A stretch of DNA of 64,000 nt. Source: Allochromatium tepidum. Its GTDB lineage: Bacteria; Pseudomonadota; Gammaproteobacteria; Chromatiales; Chromatiaceae. Of this stretch, positions 31,795 to 39,960 are shown piece by piece (the first letter of the stretch is position 1; every line of letters starts with the position of its first letter). A program made the translations under genes and the position numbers. Below the pieces are notes generated by a model. It did not search any database and was not told the origin of the DNA. It saw nothing but the letters and a program-made list of their open reading frames with translations. The stretch is taken from positions 1,566,755 to 1,630,754 of the forward strand of contig NZ_AP024563.1 of assembly GCF_018409545.1 (NCBI RefSeq). The letters run 5' to 3'.

Positions 31795-32410
31795 GAGATA
31801 TCGACTCCTGATTCTGATTGCGACACTGTGCCTGCCCTGTGGGGCGGTGTTTGCCGAGGCGCCGGTCGTGCTGGTGCTGGGCGACAGTCTGAGCGCCGGC
31901 TATGGTATCGACACCGAACGCGGCTGGGTGGCGCGGCTCGCCGAACGCATCGAGCGTAACGGCCTGCCGCATCGCGTGGTCAATGCCGCCGTGTCCGGTG
32001 AGACCACGGCCGGCGGTCTGACGCGCCTGCCGGCGCTGCTCGATCGCCATCGCCCGGCGGTGCTCGTCATCGCACTCGGCGCCAACGATGGACTGCGCGG
32101 CTGGGGCTTTGATGTGATTCGCGAAAATCTCACGCGGCTCGTGGTCCAGGGGCGCGAAGCGGGCGCGCGCGTGCTGCTCATTGGGGTGCGACTGCCGCCG
32201 AACTATGGTGTGTCCTACACCGACGGCTTTCAAGCCGTGTTTATGGAGGTCGCCGCCGAGCAGGGCGTGCCCCTGGTGCCGGCCCTGCTCAAGGGCGTGG
32301 CCGAGGACTGGGGTCTGATGCAGGCCGATGGTCTGCATCCGACCGCCGAGGCGCAGGAGCGACTCCTCGACAACGTCTGGCCGACCCTGGAGCCGTTGTT
32401 GTCGGACTGA
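31793..32410 (+). CDS. tesA: Periplasmic thioesterase I / lysophospholipase TesA
   Basis: A protein of 205 residues with a cleavable signal (about 1-21). The SGNH-hydrolase blocks are visible: VLVLGDSLSAGYG (nucleophile Ser32), AAVSGETTAGG, IALGANDGLRG, and ADGLHPTAEAQ carrying the catalytic Asp-His. It hydrolyses acyl-CoA and lysophospholipids in the periplasm. The start codon overlaps the opposite-strand ybbA start codon within the four bases CATG (31792-31795). The ybbAP/tesA arrangement is conserved in proteobacteria. Confidence 0.94.
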   Translation: MRYRLLILIATLCLPCGAVFAEAPVVLVLGDSLSAGYGIDTERGWVARLAERIERNGLPHRVVNAAVSGETTAGGLTRLPALLDRHRPAVLVIALGANDGLRGWGFDVIRENLTRLVVQGREAGARVLLIGVRLPPNYGVSYTDGFQAVFMEVAAEQGVPLVPALLKGVAEDWGLMQADGLHPTAEAQERLLDNVWPTLEPLLSD

Positions 32411-32531
32411 CCCGCAATGTCAATGCGCCCCAGGCCGGCGCATGGTATCAAGGCCGGGTGCGATCCAAGCGGCTCGGTCGGATCGCGATCGAACTGGAGT
32501 TCAAACTTTCTGGACTGGAGTCACTGACATC

Positions 32532-33659
32532 ATGCAACGTGTCACTATCGTCGGTTCCGGGTTCGCCGCCCTGACGTCCGTCATCGAACTGCGCAAGCGC
32601 GCGCCCGATGTCGAGATCACGCTCGTCAGCCGCCGGCCCGAGTTCGTCTACTATCCGGGCCTGATCTGGGTGCCCAGCGGTCTGCGCACGGGCGATGATC
32701 TGGTCATCGATCTGCGCTATTTCTTCGAGCGCATGAAGGTCCGGCATCTGGCCGGCGAGGCGACCGGACTCAAGAACGGCGGTCGTTTGCTGGAGACCAC
32801 GCACGGCTCGGTCGAGAACGATGGTCTGATCATCGCCAGCGGCGGGCGCTTCATCAAAAAACTCCCCGGCATCGAGCATGCCATCGTCCCCTGCGAGGGC
32901 GTCGTGGCGGCGAAGGAGATCCGCGACCGGGTGCGTGCGATGGACGGCGGTCATATCGCCATGGGTTTCGCCGGCAATCCGAACGAACCCAGCTCGATGC
33001 GCGGCGGCCCGATCTTCGAGTTCCTGTTCGGGATGGACTATCAGCTCAGGCGCGAGAAACGGCGCGACAGGTTCAACCTGCATTTCTTCACCCCCGCCGA
33101 GCGTCCCGGCAACCGGCTCGGACCCAAGGCGGTCGACGGTCTGCTCGCCGAGATGGCGCGTCGCGGCATCCACACCCATCTGGGCCACAAGCTCAAGGGC
33201 TTCAGCGAAACCAAGGTCATGACCGAGGCCGAGGAATTCGACGCCGATCTCATCCTGTTCATGCCGGGCCTGACGGGTAACGCCTGGTTCGACGACACGG
33301 ATCTGCCGCGCTCGCCGGGCGGGCTGCTCCAGGCCGATGCCCAGTGCCGGGTGCCGGGCTTCGAGCGGGTCTATGTCGCCGGCGACTCGGGCAGCTTCCC
33401 CGGTCCCGACTGGATGCCCAAGCAGGGCCACATGGCCGATCTTCAGGCGCGCGCGGCGGCGCGCAATCTGCTCGCCGAGTTCGCCGGCCAGGAACCCAAG
33501 GCCGGTTTCCGCGTCGAGCTGATCTGCATCGTCGACACCAACGACAGCGGGATGCTGGTCGCACGCAACGAGAAGTTCAATCTGGTCCTGCCTTCGATGC
33601 GGCTGTTCCACTGGCTCAAGCGGTTCTTCGAGTGGCTGTATCTGCGCCGTTATCGCTAA
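32532..33659 (+). CDS. SQR/flavocytochrome-c sulfide dehydrogenase-like flavoprotein
   Basis: A protein of 375 residues. It has an N-terminal FAD-binding motif (VTIVGSGFAALTSVIEL) without a signal peptide, a middle region, and the second FAD motif VYVAGDSGSFPGPDWMPKQG. The final segment (LFHWLKRFFEWLYLRRYR) is an amphipathic helix like the membrane anchor of sulfide:quinone oxidoreductases. Only three cysteines are present (121, 272, 332). In typical SQRs a catalytic cysteine lies before the block GPIFEF; here that position reads SSMRGGPIFEF. C121 and C332 occupy plausible positions of the other conserved cysteines. It may be an unusual SQR subtype or a related oxidoreductase. Confidence 0.75.
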   Translation: MQRVTIVGSGFAALTSVIELRKRAPDVEITLVSRRPEFVYYPGLIWVPSGLRTGDDLVIDLRYFFERMKVRHLAGEATGLKNGGRLLETTHGSVENDGLIIASGGRFIKKLPGIEHAIVPCEGVVAAKEIRDRVRAMDGGHIAMGFAGNPNEPSSMRGGPIFEFLFGMDYQLRREKRRDRFNLHFFTPAERPGNRLGPKAVDGLLAEMARRGIHTHLGHKLKGFSETKVMTEAEEFDADLILFMPGLTGNAWFDDTDLPRSPGGLLQADAQCRVPGFERVYVAGDSGSFPGPDWMPKQGHMADLQARAAARNLLAEFAGQEPKAGFRVELICIVDTNDSGMLVARNEKFNLVLPSMRLFHWLKRFFEWLYLRRYR

Positions 33660-33680
33660 TCGAATCAATGGGTTGATTGT

Positions 33681-33707
33681 TATTTCGCAGTAAAATGGTG
33701 CGAAATA
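33681..33707. promoter_or_regulatory. 9-bp inverted repeat after the SQR-like gene
   Basis: TATTTCGCA (33681-33689) and TGCGAAATA (33699-33707) are perfectly complementary around nine bases, in an AT-rich stretch 22 bp after the flavoprotein stop. It could be an operator in front of the microprotein genes or the end of the upstream transcript. Confidence 0.45.
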
Positions 33708-33754
33708 TCCACGGACTAAAAGCGGTATTCGTTGAAGTCCCTGGAAAGGCGACT

Positions 33755-33766
33755 ATCTTGGTCACC
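33755..33766 (+). promoter_or_regulatory. Leader segment complementary to the microprotein RBS/start
   Basis: ATCTTGGTCACC is the exact reverse complement of GGTGACCAAGAT at 33851-33862 and 34003-34014. Each of those covers part of the Shine-Dalgarno sequence and the first two bases of the ATG. A transcript starting upstream could fold to hide either start. Confidence 0.5.
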
Positions 33767-33860
33767 GTAGGCGGATGGACGAGACGACAGGACACTGGAG
33801 CCGAGGTCGAGTCGTCAACCGCCTCTTTCGATCAACCATCGATTCTATAAGGTGACCAAG

Positions 33861-33959
33861 ATGAGCGAAGAAGCACTGCGCACTCAAGACCGTCGGGCCT
33901 TCTGGTATATCGTCGCCATTTGCCTGCTGCCCCTGGTGCCCTACGCCATTCGGGGCTGA
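33861..33959 (+). CDS. 32-residue membrane microprotein, first tandem copy
   Basis: The gene encodes MSEEALRTQDRRAFWYIVAI followed by CLLPLVPYAIRG. A charged N-terminal third is followed by one membrane-spanning stretch (FWYIVAICLLPLVPYAI) and a short Arg-Gly tail. AAGGTG lies 6 bases upstream of the ATG. An almost identical copy follows 152 bp later, with only synonymous changes, so the protein sequence is under selection or the duplication is recent. There is no histidine, so it is not an ordinary light-harvesting polypeptide. It could be a small subunit of a membrane complex. Function unknown. Confidence 0.75.
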   Translation: MSEEALRTQDRRAFWYIVAICLLPLVPYAIRG

Positions 33960-34012
33960 GGCGTCGAAGCATCCGGCAATCGATCAACCGTTTGACTCGC
34001 AAGGTGACCAAG

Positions 34013-34111
34013 ATGAGCGAAGAAGCACTGCGCACTCAAGACCGTCGGGCTTTCTGGTATATCGTCGCCATTTGCCTGCTGCCCCTGGTGCCCTACGCGA
34101 TTCGGGGCTGA
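34013..34111 (+). CDS. 32-residue membrane microprotein, second tandem copy
   Basis: The product is identical to that of the gene at 33861. The DNA differs at two third positions in the coding part (one in the Ala codon before FWY, one in the Ala codon before IRG). The duplicated unit also covers the upstream tcgatcaacc block and the ribosome-binding site with the same spacing. A strong terminator-like hairpin follows at 34151-34172, so the pair forms a short transcription unit, possibly together with the flavoprotein gene. Confidence 0.75.
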   Translation: MSEEALRTQDRRAFWYIVAICLLPLVPYAIRG

Positions 34112-34150
34112 TGTCCGCTAGTATTCATTGATCCGACACTGAAACGAACC

Positions 34151-34172
34151 AACGGGGCCATCCGGCCCCGTT
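34151..34172. terminator. Terminator-like hairpin between the microprotein genes and secF
   Basis: AACGGGGCC (34151-34159) pairs perfectly with GGCCCCGTT (34164-34172) around ATCC. It lies 39 bp after the second microprotein gene and 24 bp from the convergent secF stop, so it can serve both directions. Confidence 0.7.
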
Positions 34173-34196
34173 GTCGTGTCCGCTTTCGGTTCGCGG

Positions 34197-35147
34197 TTAA
34201 GGCAGCAGATCCAGTTCGGCGCCTTCCTTCTTGACCGGCAGCAGGTCGTCGCGGCTCAGGCCCAGCCAGACCACGATCGCCGTGGCGACATAGATGGTCG
34301 AGTAGGTACCGACCAGGATACCGATGATGAGCGCCAGCGCAAACCCGTTGATGGTCTCGCCGCCCAGGACGTAGAGCGCCACCAGCACCAGGAGCGTGGT
34401 GCCCGAGGTGACGATGGTGCGTGAGAGCGTTTCGTTGATCGATCTGTTCATGATCCCGATCACCGTGCCCTTACGCATGCGCCTGAAGTTCTCGCGCACC
34501 CGGTCGAAGATGACGATGGTGTCGTTGAGCGAGTAACCGATCACCGCCAGCACGGCCGCGAGCACCGTCAGATCGAACTGGATCTGGAACAGCGAGAAGA
34601 TGCCGACGGTGAAGAGCACGTCATGGATGAGCGCGACCACGGCGCCGACCGCGAAGCGCCATTCGAAGCGCAGCGCGACATAGATCAGGATACCGATCAG
34701 GGCGAACAGCACGGCCAGTCCGCCCTGTTCGCGCAGTTCCTCGCCGACCTGGGGACCGACGAACTCGACCCGGCGCAGTTCGACCTGTCCCTGAGCAGCC
34801 TGACTGAGTGCCTGGAAGACGCGGTCACTCAGTTTGGCGCTGTCTTCTTCCACGCCATCCTGCGGCGCCAGACGTATTAGGATGTCCGTGCGTGAGCCGA
34901 AATACTGGATGGTGGCCCCGCCGTGGCCCTGGGTCTCCAGGACGGCGCGCACCTCGCTCAGCTCGATCGGCTGGGCATAGCCCAGTTCGATGACGGTGCC
35001 GCCGGTGAAGTCCAGCCCGAAGTCGAAGCCCCGGAAGACGATCGACAGCAGACAGACGAGCAAGACCACGCCCGAGAGCCAGGCCGCCGGCTTGCGCCGG
35101 CGCATGAAATCGATGTTGAGTTCGTTGATGGTGCGTTTTTGAGTCAT
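34197..35147 (-). CDS. secF: SecF, protein-export membrane protein
   Basis: A protein of 316 residues with six membrane segments and one large periplasmic domain between the first two. The diagnostic FDFGLDFTGGTVIELGYAQP, the central VIGYSLNDTIVIFDRVRENF and the following SRTIVTSGTTLLVLVAL are all present. With SecD and YajC it forms the accessory complex that uses the proton-motive force to drive late stages of Sec export. It lies 13 bp after secD in the order yajC-secD-secF. Confidence 0.97.
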   Translation of the reverse strand: MTQKRTINELNIDFMRRRKPAAWLSGVVLLVCLLSIVFRGFDFGLDFTGGTVIELGYAQPIELSEVRAVLETQGHGGATIQYFGSRTDILIRLAPQDGVEEDSAKLSDRVFQALSQAAQGQVELRRVEFVGPQVGEELREQGGLAVLFALIGILIYVALRFEWRFAVGAVVALIHDVLFTVGIFSLFQIQFDLTVLAAVLAVIGYSLNDTIVIFDRVRENFRRMRKGTVIGIMNRSINETLSRTIVTSGTTLLVLVALYVLGGETINGFALALIIGILVGTYSTIYVATAIVVWLGLSRDDLLPVKKEGAELDLLP

Positions 35148-35160
35148 GGCGCGCGCTCCC

Positions 35161-37017
35161 TCAGATGGCCAGCTTGTTCAGTCGCCGTCCGCCGTAGATC
35201 AGATTGATCAGGGCGCGCGAGCCGAGGATGGCGGTGAACATGGAGGTGATGATGCCGATGAACAGCGTCACCGCGAAGCCTTTGATCGGCCCCGTGCCGA
35301 AGCTGAACAACACCACGGCGGCGATCAGCGTGGTCACGTTGGCGTCGACGATGGTCGAGAACGCCTTGTCGAAGCCGGCGTGGATGCTGGCCTGGGGCGA
35401 GTTGCCGTTGCGGATCTCCTCGCGGATGCGCTCGTAGATGAGCACATTGGCGTCCACGGCCATGCCGATGGTGAGCACGATGCCGGCGATGCCGGGCAGG
35501 GTGAGGGTCGCTTGCAGCATCGAGAGCACAGCGATGGTCAGCACCAGATTGACCACCAGGGCCAGATTCGCGACCAGACCGAACACCCGGTAGTAGACGG
35601 CCATGAACAGCAGGACCAGTCCCAGGCCGAGCATGACCGAGGCCAGACCCTGATCGATGTTGTCCTGACCCAGGCTGGGGCCGATGGTGCGTTCCTCGAC
35701 GATCTCGATCGGGGCGGCGAGCGCGCCCGAGCGCAGCAGGAGGGCGGTGTCGTGAGCCTCGGTGCTGCTGTCCAGGCCGGTGGTCTGGAAGCGCCGCCCG
35801 AAGGGTTCGCGGATGGTCGCGACGCTGATGACTTCTTCCACCTTGCGCGTGGTCTTGACCGGCTTGCCGTCGACCATCTGGGTGGTGGTGCGGTTCTCGA
35901 TGAAGACCACGGCCATCGGCTTGCCGACGTTCTCGGTGGTGACGTCGCGCATGCGCCGCGCGCCCTGGCCGTCGAGACTGACGAACACCGCCGGACTGCC
36001 GCTCTGGCTGTCGAAGCCGGCCGAGGCGTCAATGATCTGGTCGCCGGTGACGATCACGCGGCGCTTGAGCAGGATCGGGGTGCCGTTGCGCTCGTAATAG
36101 AGCTTGCTGCCCACGGGCGGACGTCCGGCGACGGCGTCGGCGACGCTGCCCTCGGTGTCGACCAAACGGTATTCGAGTGTGGCGGTGGCACCGAGGATCT
36201 CCTTCAGACGGCCCGGATCCTGAGCGCCCGGCAGTTCGACCACGATGCGCCGATCGCCCTGACGGGCGATGCTCGGCTCGGCCACGCCGAGCGCGTTGAC
36301 GCGGTTGCGCAGGGTGGTGATGTTCTGCTGGAGCGCGAAGTCCTTGATCTTCTGCTGCTCGGTCTCGGGCAGGGCGGCGCGCAGCACGAAGGCGCCGGAC
36401 TCTTCGCTCGGCTGGATGTCGAGTTCGCGGAACTCGCGCTTGAGTTTCTTCTCGCCCGCGTCGCGGGTGGCGGCATCCTCGAAGCGAATCAGGATGTCGG
36501 CGCCGTCGCGGGTCAGGGTCAGATAGCGAATCTTGTCCTCGCGCAACAGGGTGCGCAGATCGCCGCTGTAGCGCTCGACGGCCTGTTCGAGCGCGGCCTC
36601 CATATCGACGTCGATGACGACATGGATACCGCCGCGCAGATCCAGACCGAGCGACATCTGATTGAGACCGAGCCGGCGCATCCAGCCGGGCAGGTCGGCC
36701 GACTGGGTGAGCGCGGTGCGATAGCGTTCGGAAAGTGTGCGCTCGATGGCCTCCTGAGCGCGCAACTGTTCGCCGGGCGTGTCGAAACGGGCGAGCAGCT
36801 TGCCGCCTTCCAGGGACTCGATGCCCTTGAGCGGCACCTTGGCGTTCTCGAGCGCGGCCTTGATCTCGCCGGGACTGGCCTCGCTGATCTCATGACCGCG
36901 CGCAGCCGTGATCTCGATCGATGGATCCTGGGAGTAGAGATTCGGCCAGGCCAGCAGCAGGCCGGCCAGGATGACGCCCAGGATGAGTAGATTCTTCCAC
37001 AAGGGGTATCGGTTCAT
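35161..37017 (-). CDS. secD: SecD, protein-export membrane protein
   Basis: A protein of 618 residues. An N-terminal membrane span is followed by the LGLDLRGGIHVVIDVD motif, a large periplasmic region (about 100-440), and five C-terminal spans with GIVLTIGMAVDANVLIYERI and REE-I. Length and motifs match the gammaproteobacterial form (E. coli 615). It partners with SecF encoded just downstream. A perfect 8-bp hairpin lies in the 91-bp gap between yajC and secD. Confidence 0.97.
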   Translation of the reverse strand: MNRYPLWKNLLILGVILAGLLLAWPNLYSQDPSIEITAARGHEISEASPGEIKAALENAKVPLKGIESLEGGKLLARFDTPGEQLRAQEAIERTLSERYRTALTQSADLPGWMRRLGLNQMSLGLDLRGGIHVVIDVDMEAALEQAVERYSGDLRTLLREDKIRYLTLTRDGADILIRFEDAATRDAGEKKLKREFRELDIQPSEESGAFVLRAALPETEQQKIKDFALQQNITTLRNRVNALGVAEPSIARQGDRRIVVELPGAQDPGRLKEILGATATLEYRLVDTEGSVADAVAGRPPVGSKLYYERNGTPILLKRRVIVTGDQIIDASAGFDSQSGSPAVFVSLDGQGARRMRDVTTENVGKPMAVVFIENRTTTQMVDGKPVKTTRKVEEVISVATIREPFGRRFQTTGLDSSTEAHDTALLLRSGALAAPIEIVEERTIGPSLGQDNIDQGLASVMLGLGLVLLFMAVYYRVFGLVANLALVVNLVLTIAVLSMLQATLTLPGIAGIVLTIGMAVDANVLIYERIREEIRNGNSPQASIHAGFDKAFSTIVDANVTTLIAAVVLFSFGTGPIKGFAVTLFIGIITSMFTAILGSRALINLIYGGRRLNKLAI

Positions 37018-37074
37018 TGGGGCTCCAGCATTGGAGGATGGCGGTTCGCCGCGCGCGGGCGGGAGAGATCTGGA

Positions 37075-37094
37075 GGGATCGCCGGACGGCGATC
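37075..37094. promoter_or_regulatory. Hairpin in the yajC-secD spacer
   Basis: GGATCGCC (37075-37082) and GGCGATCC (37087-37094) are complementary around GGAC. It sits in the transcript between yajC and secD and could tune secD expression or processing. It lacks a T-run. Confidence 0.4.
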
Positions 37095-37108
37095 CGATCC
37101 GGAGGGTG

Positions 37109-37444
37109 TCAGAGTTCCTGCAAGGTGCCCTTGGGCAGCACGGATTCCACGGCGGTGCGGCGGATCTTGACCTTGATGCCGTCGGCGATCTCGACCAGGG
37201 CGAAGTTCTCGCCGAGGTCGGCGATGCGTCCGGCCATGCCGCCCATGGTGATGATCTCGTCGCCCTTGGCCAGCGACTCGACCATCTTGCGGTGTTCTTT
37301 CTGGCGCTTGGCCTGGGGGCGGATCAGCAGGAAGTAAAAGACGACGGCGAACAGGACCAGCGGCAGCAGGGCCATGAAGGGATCGCCGGCCGCCGGCGCG
37401 ACGGCCTCGCCCTGGGCCGGGGCGTCGGAGATGAAGAAGCTCAT
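37109..37444 (-). CDS. yajC: YajC, preprotein translocase accessory subunit
   Basis: A protein of 111 residues with one membrane span near residues 24-43 (FMALLPLVLFAVVFYFLLIRP). The conserved cytoplasmic region QAKRQKEHRKMVESLAKGDE follows, then the GGMAGRI motif. It belongs to the SecDF-YajC complex. In many relatives tgt and queA precede yajC. Here that side holds a transposase fragment, so the upstream linkage has been broken or rearranged. Confidence 0.95.
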   Translation of the reverse strand: MSFFISDAPAQGEAVAPAAGDPFMALLPLVLFAVVFYFLLIRPQAKRQKEHRKMVESLAKGDEIITMGGMAGRIADLGENFALVEIADGIKVKIRRTAVESVLPKGTLQEL

Positions 37445-37562
37445 GAGTCGGTTCCTTGGTTCAAGTCAGGTGGATCGCGCGGGTCGCGGGGCGGCCCACG
37501 AAAACAGCGGGGGATTATCGCACAGCGAGGGGAGGGGAGTCCGCACCCTGATGTGGTTTTCG

Positions 37563-37820
37563 CTAAGCCGCCTCAAGGCGCGGTTCGAGGAGGCGGTGCG
37601 GTATGGGTGGGGTGTGCACCGCCGCCTTGCCCAGCCGCGGAAGCCTGGCGGCCAAGTCGAAGCGGCGATTGAAGCGATAGCAGAACTCGCCGAGGTAGCG
37701 CGGCAGATGCTTGCCGCTGATGTGACGTTAGGAGCCCTGCAAGCTGTTTTTGACGTTGCCCGGCACCGTGTTGAGCCATTGGAACTCAGGAATCTCCATG
37801 CTGGGGTGGCTGCCGCCTGT
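37563..37820 (-). pseudogene. C-terminal fragment of an IS1595-family transposase
   Basis: On the minus strand this encodes a ~85-residue stretch (HPSMEIPEFQWLNTVPGNVK... to LGKAAVHTPPIPHRLLE) closely similar to the end of the intact transposase at 21988. A stop replaces Tyr after SLQGS. The front three quarters and both ends of the element are missing. It is a diverged older copy, not a recent duplicate. Confidence 0.85.
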
Positions 37821-38166
37821 ATCGCGTTCGTACTGGCCCTGGTCCAGGCGCCTTCCTGGGCCGCGCCCCAATGGTATGTCGGTTATTCCTTCATCCATGG
37901 CGAGAACGGCCGGTATTGCGCCTTCATGCGTTTTCGCGCCGACTCGCACACCCTGGAACAGGCCGACACGCTCTAATCGCTATCTGGGTGATCGTCTGGC
38001 CGCGCGCGCCGAAGCGGGTGCGGCCCTCTCGCATACCCTGCCCTCCGCGGCCCTGACCGAGGGCAAGACCGGAGAGTCGATGGCCGATGAATTCATCGCC
38101 AAGGGCGTCGGCGCCTGCACCATCGCCGACCGGCCGGTCGACGGTCTGCTGTTCATCCCTGCAAGT
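37821..38166 (+). pseudogene. Broken gene for a secreted protein, 5' end lost at the IS fragment
   Basis: Immediately after the transposase remnant, the frame reads IAFVLALVQAPSWAAPQWYV, which looks like the end of a signal peptide and the mature start. It continues to HTLEQADTL and a stop at ~37976. After a shift near 37970 the next frame continues NRYLGDRLAARAEAGAALSH to about 38166. The start codon and N-region are missing. I do not recognise the family. Confidence 0.45.
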
Positions 38167-38186
38167 CTTCTCGGACTGAACGCCCC

Positions 38187-39953
38187 TCACAGCTCCGCCA
38201 GATGCGGATAGCGGCGCGGGAACTCCTCGCGATCCTTGCGAAAGCGCCGCTCGACCGGATAGGGAAAGACGTCCTCCAGATGCCCGGCCCGGATATTGGC
38301 CTGGCGCGCGCGCCACCAGTCCGGGTCGAGCAGTTCACGATGCCTGGCGAGAAAGACCTTGCGGATGCGCGGGTCGGTGAGCAGGAAGGTCGCGAACTCC
38401 TCCGGAAAGACATCTTTGGGACCGGCGGTGTACCAGGTCTCCTCGCTCAGTTCCATCTCGGGATAGGGGGCCTCTGGGATGTCGCGGAAGTTGCACTCGG
38501 TCAGATAGCAGAGTTCGTCGTAGTCGTAGAAGACCACGCGCCCATGCCGGGTGACGCCGAAGTTCTTGAACAGGAAGTCGCCGGGGAAGATGTTGGCGGC
38601 GGCCAGCTGCTTGATGGCGTCGCCGTACTCGCCGATGGCATGGCGGATGTCGTCATCGTCGGCGGTGTGCAGGTAGAGATTCAGCGGCGAGAGTCGGCGC
38701 TCGATGTAGAGATGCTTGATGATGAGCTGATCGTCGACCCGTTCGAGGCTGCCGGCGCACTCGGCCTCCAGCAGCTCCAGCAGGGCCGGCGAGAAGCGAT
38801 CGAGCGGAAAGGCGACATGCGAGTATTCCCAGGAGTCGGCCATGCGACCGACGCGATCGTGCATCTTGACCAGTTGGTACTTCTCCTTGACCTGCTCGCG
38901 CGTCATCTCCTTCGGCGGCGGGAAGCGGTCCTTGATGATCTTGAACACATAGGGGAAGGACGGCAGGGTGAAGACGCACATCACCATGCCGCGAATGCCG
39001 GGCGCGATCACGAACTCATCGGACGAGTAGCGCAGGTGCTTGATGAAGTCACGATAGAACTCGGCCTTGCCGAACTTCTGGAACCCGATCGCGGTATAGA
39101 GTTCGGCCTTGCTCTTGCGCGGCATCAGCGGACGCAGGAAATCGACCACGGCGGCCGGCGCCTCGGTGTCGACCATGAAATAGGCGCGCGAGAAGCTGAA
39201 GACGTTCGAGATGTCCTCCACCCCCGTCAGGAGCGTGTCGACATAGAGTCCCTGTTCCGGGTCGTTGAGGATGGGGATGACGAAGGGGATCTGATCGGCG
39301 CCGTTGATCGCCTTGCCGATGATATAAGCGCCCTTGTTGCGGAAGAAAGGCGCGCACAGCACCGCGATCTGGAAGTTCTGATGAATGGCGCGATTGGCCG
39401 GGAAGCGCGAGCGGATCGAGAGCAGCAGACAGCGGATGTCGCGCCGCATGTCACGGAAGCGGCGCTTGAATCCGGCATCGCGCAGGATGCGCGCGATGAC
39501 GCGGGCGAAGCCGTCGCGCGCCGGATAATAGGGCCGGAAGATGGGAACCTCGGCCTCCAGATGCTCGGTCGAGATCAGCGGCCAGACGAAGATATAGCTG
39601 TTGTTGTAGTAGTGGCGGTCGAACAGCCGGCAGAAGACCGAGTTGTAGAAGGTCTCGGCCAGTTCGGGCTGATTGAGCCGGGGCAGCAGGCGCATGTACT
39701 CGACCTTGATCCGGCGCCAGAGCGTGTCGCTGGGGTCGCGCAGATGGAACTCACGTTTCAGCAACGCCACGGTCTCGCCGACACGCGTATCGTAGAAACC
39801 GATGCGCTCGCGCGCGGCGGCCTGTGCCGCCGGCCAGTCGGCCTGCTCGAAGCGCATCCGGGCGCCGGCCGTGGTCTCGCGAAACAGCCGGAAGTGACGC
39901 TCGAAGCCTTCGAGAATGGCTTCAGCGATGAGTTTGGCTTCGGTCCAGGCCAT
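38187..39953 (-). CDS. aceK: Isocitrate dehydrogenase kinase/phosphatase AceK
   Basis: A protein of 588 residues (E. coli 578). The N-terminal regulatory half is followed by the kinase-like domain, with the nucleotide-binding region VMCVFTLPSFPYVFKIIKD and the catalytic GDFLFKNFGVTRHGRVVFYDYDEL block, where Asp-Tyr-Asp-Glu coordinates metal. AceK phosphorylates and dephosphorylates isocitrate dehydrogenase to steer carbon into the glyoxylate shunt. No aceA or aceB is in this window. The start at 39953 was preferred because conserved sequence (MAWTEAKLIAEAILEGFERH) begins there. It ends 8 bp from the rlmD stop-side neighbour on the same strand. Confidence 0.95.
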   Translation of the reverse strand: MAWTEAKLIAEAILEGFERHFRLFRETTAGARMRFEQADWPAAQAAARERIGFYDTRVGETVALLKREFHLRDPSDTLWRRIKVEYMRLLPRLNQPELAETFYNSVFCRLFDRHYYNNSYIFVWPLISTEHLEAEVPIFRPYYPARDGFARVIARILRDAGFKRRFRDMRRDIRCLLLSIRSRFPANRAIHQNFQIAVLCAPFFRNKGAYIIGKAINGADQIPFVIPILNDPEQGLYVDTLLTGVEDISNVFSFSRAYFMVDTEAPAAVVDFLRPLMPRKSKAELYTAIGFQKFGKAEFYRDFIKHLRYSSDEFVIAPGIRGMVMCVFTLPSFPYVFKIIKDRFPPPKEMTREQVKEKYQLVKMHDRVGRMADSWEYSHVAFPLDRFSPALLELLEAECAGSLERVDDQLIIKHLYIERRLSPLNLYLHTADDDDIRHAIGEYGDAIKQLAAANIFPGDFLFKNFGVTRHGRVVFYDYDELCYLTECNFRDIPEAPYPEMELSEETWYTAGPKDVFPEEFATFLLTDPRIRKVFLARHRELLDPDWWRARQANIRAGHLEDVFPYPVERRFRKDREEFPRRYPHLAEL

Positions 39954-39960
39954 GGGGGGT

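Noticed and set aside
33861..34111. Microproteins as light-harvesting alpha or beta polypeptides
   Set aside because: They lack the histidine that ligates bacteriochlorophyll and are shorter than LH polypeptides.
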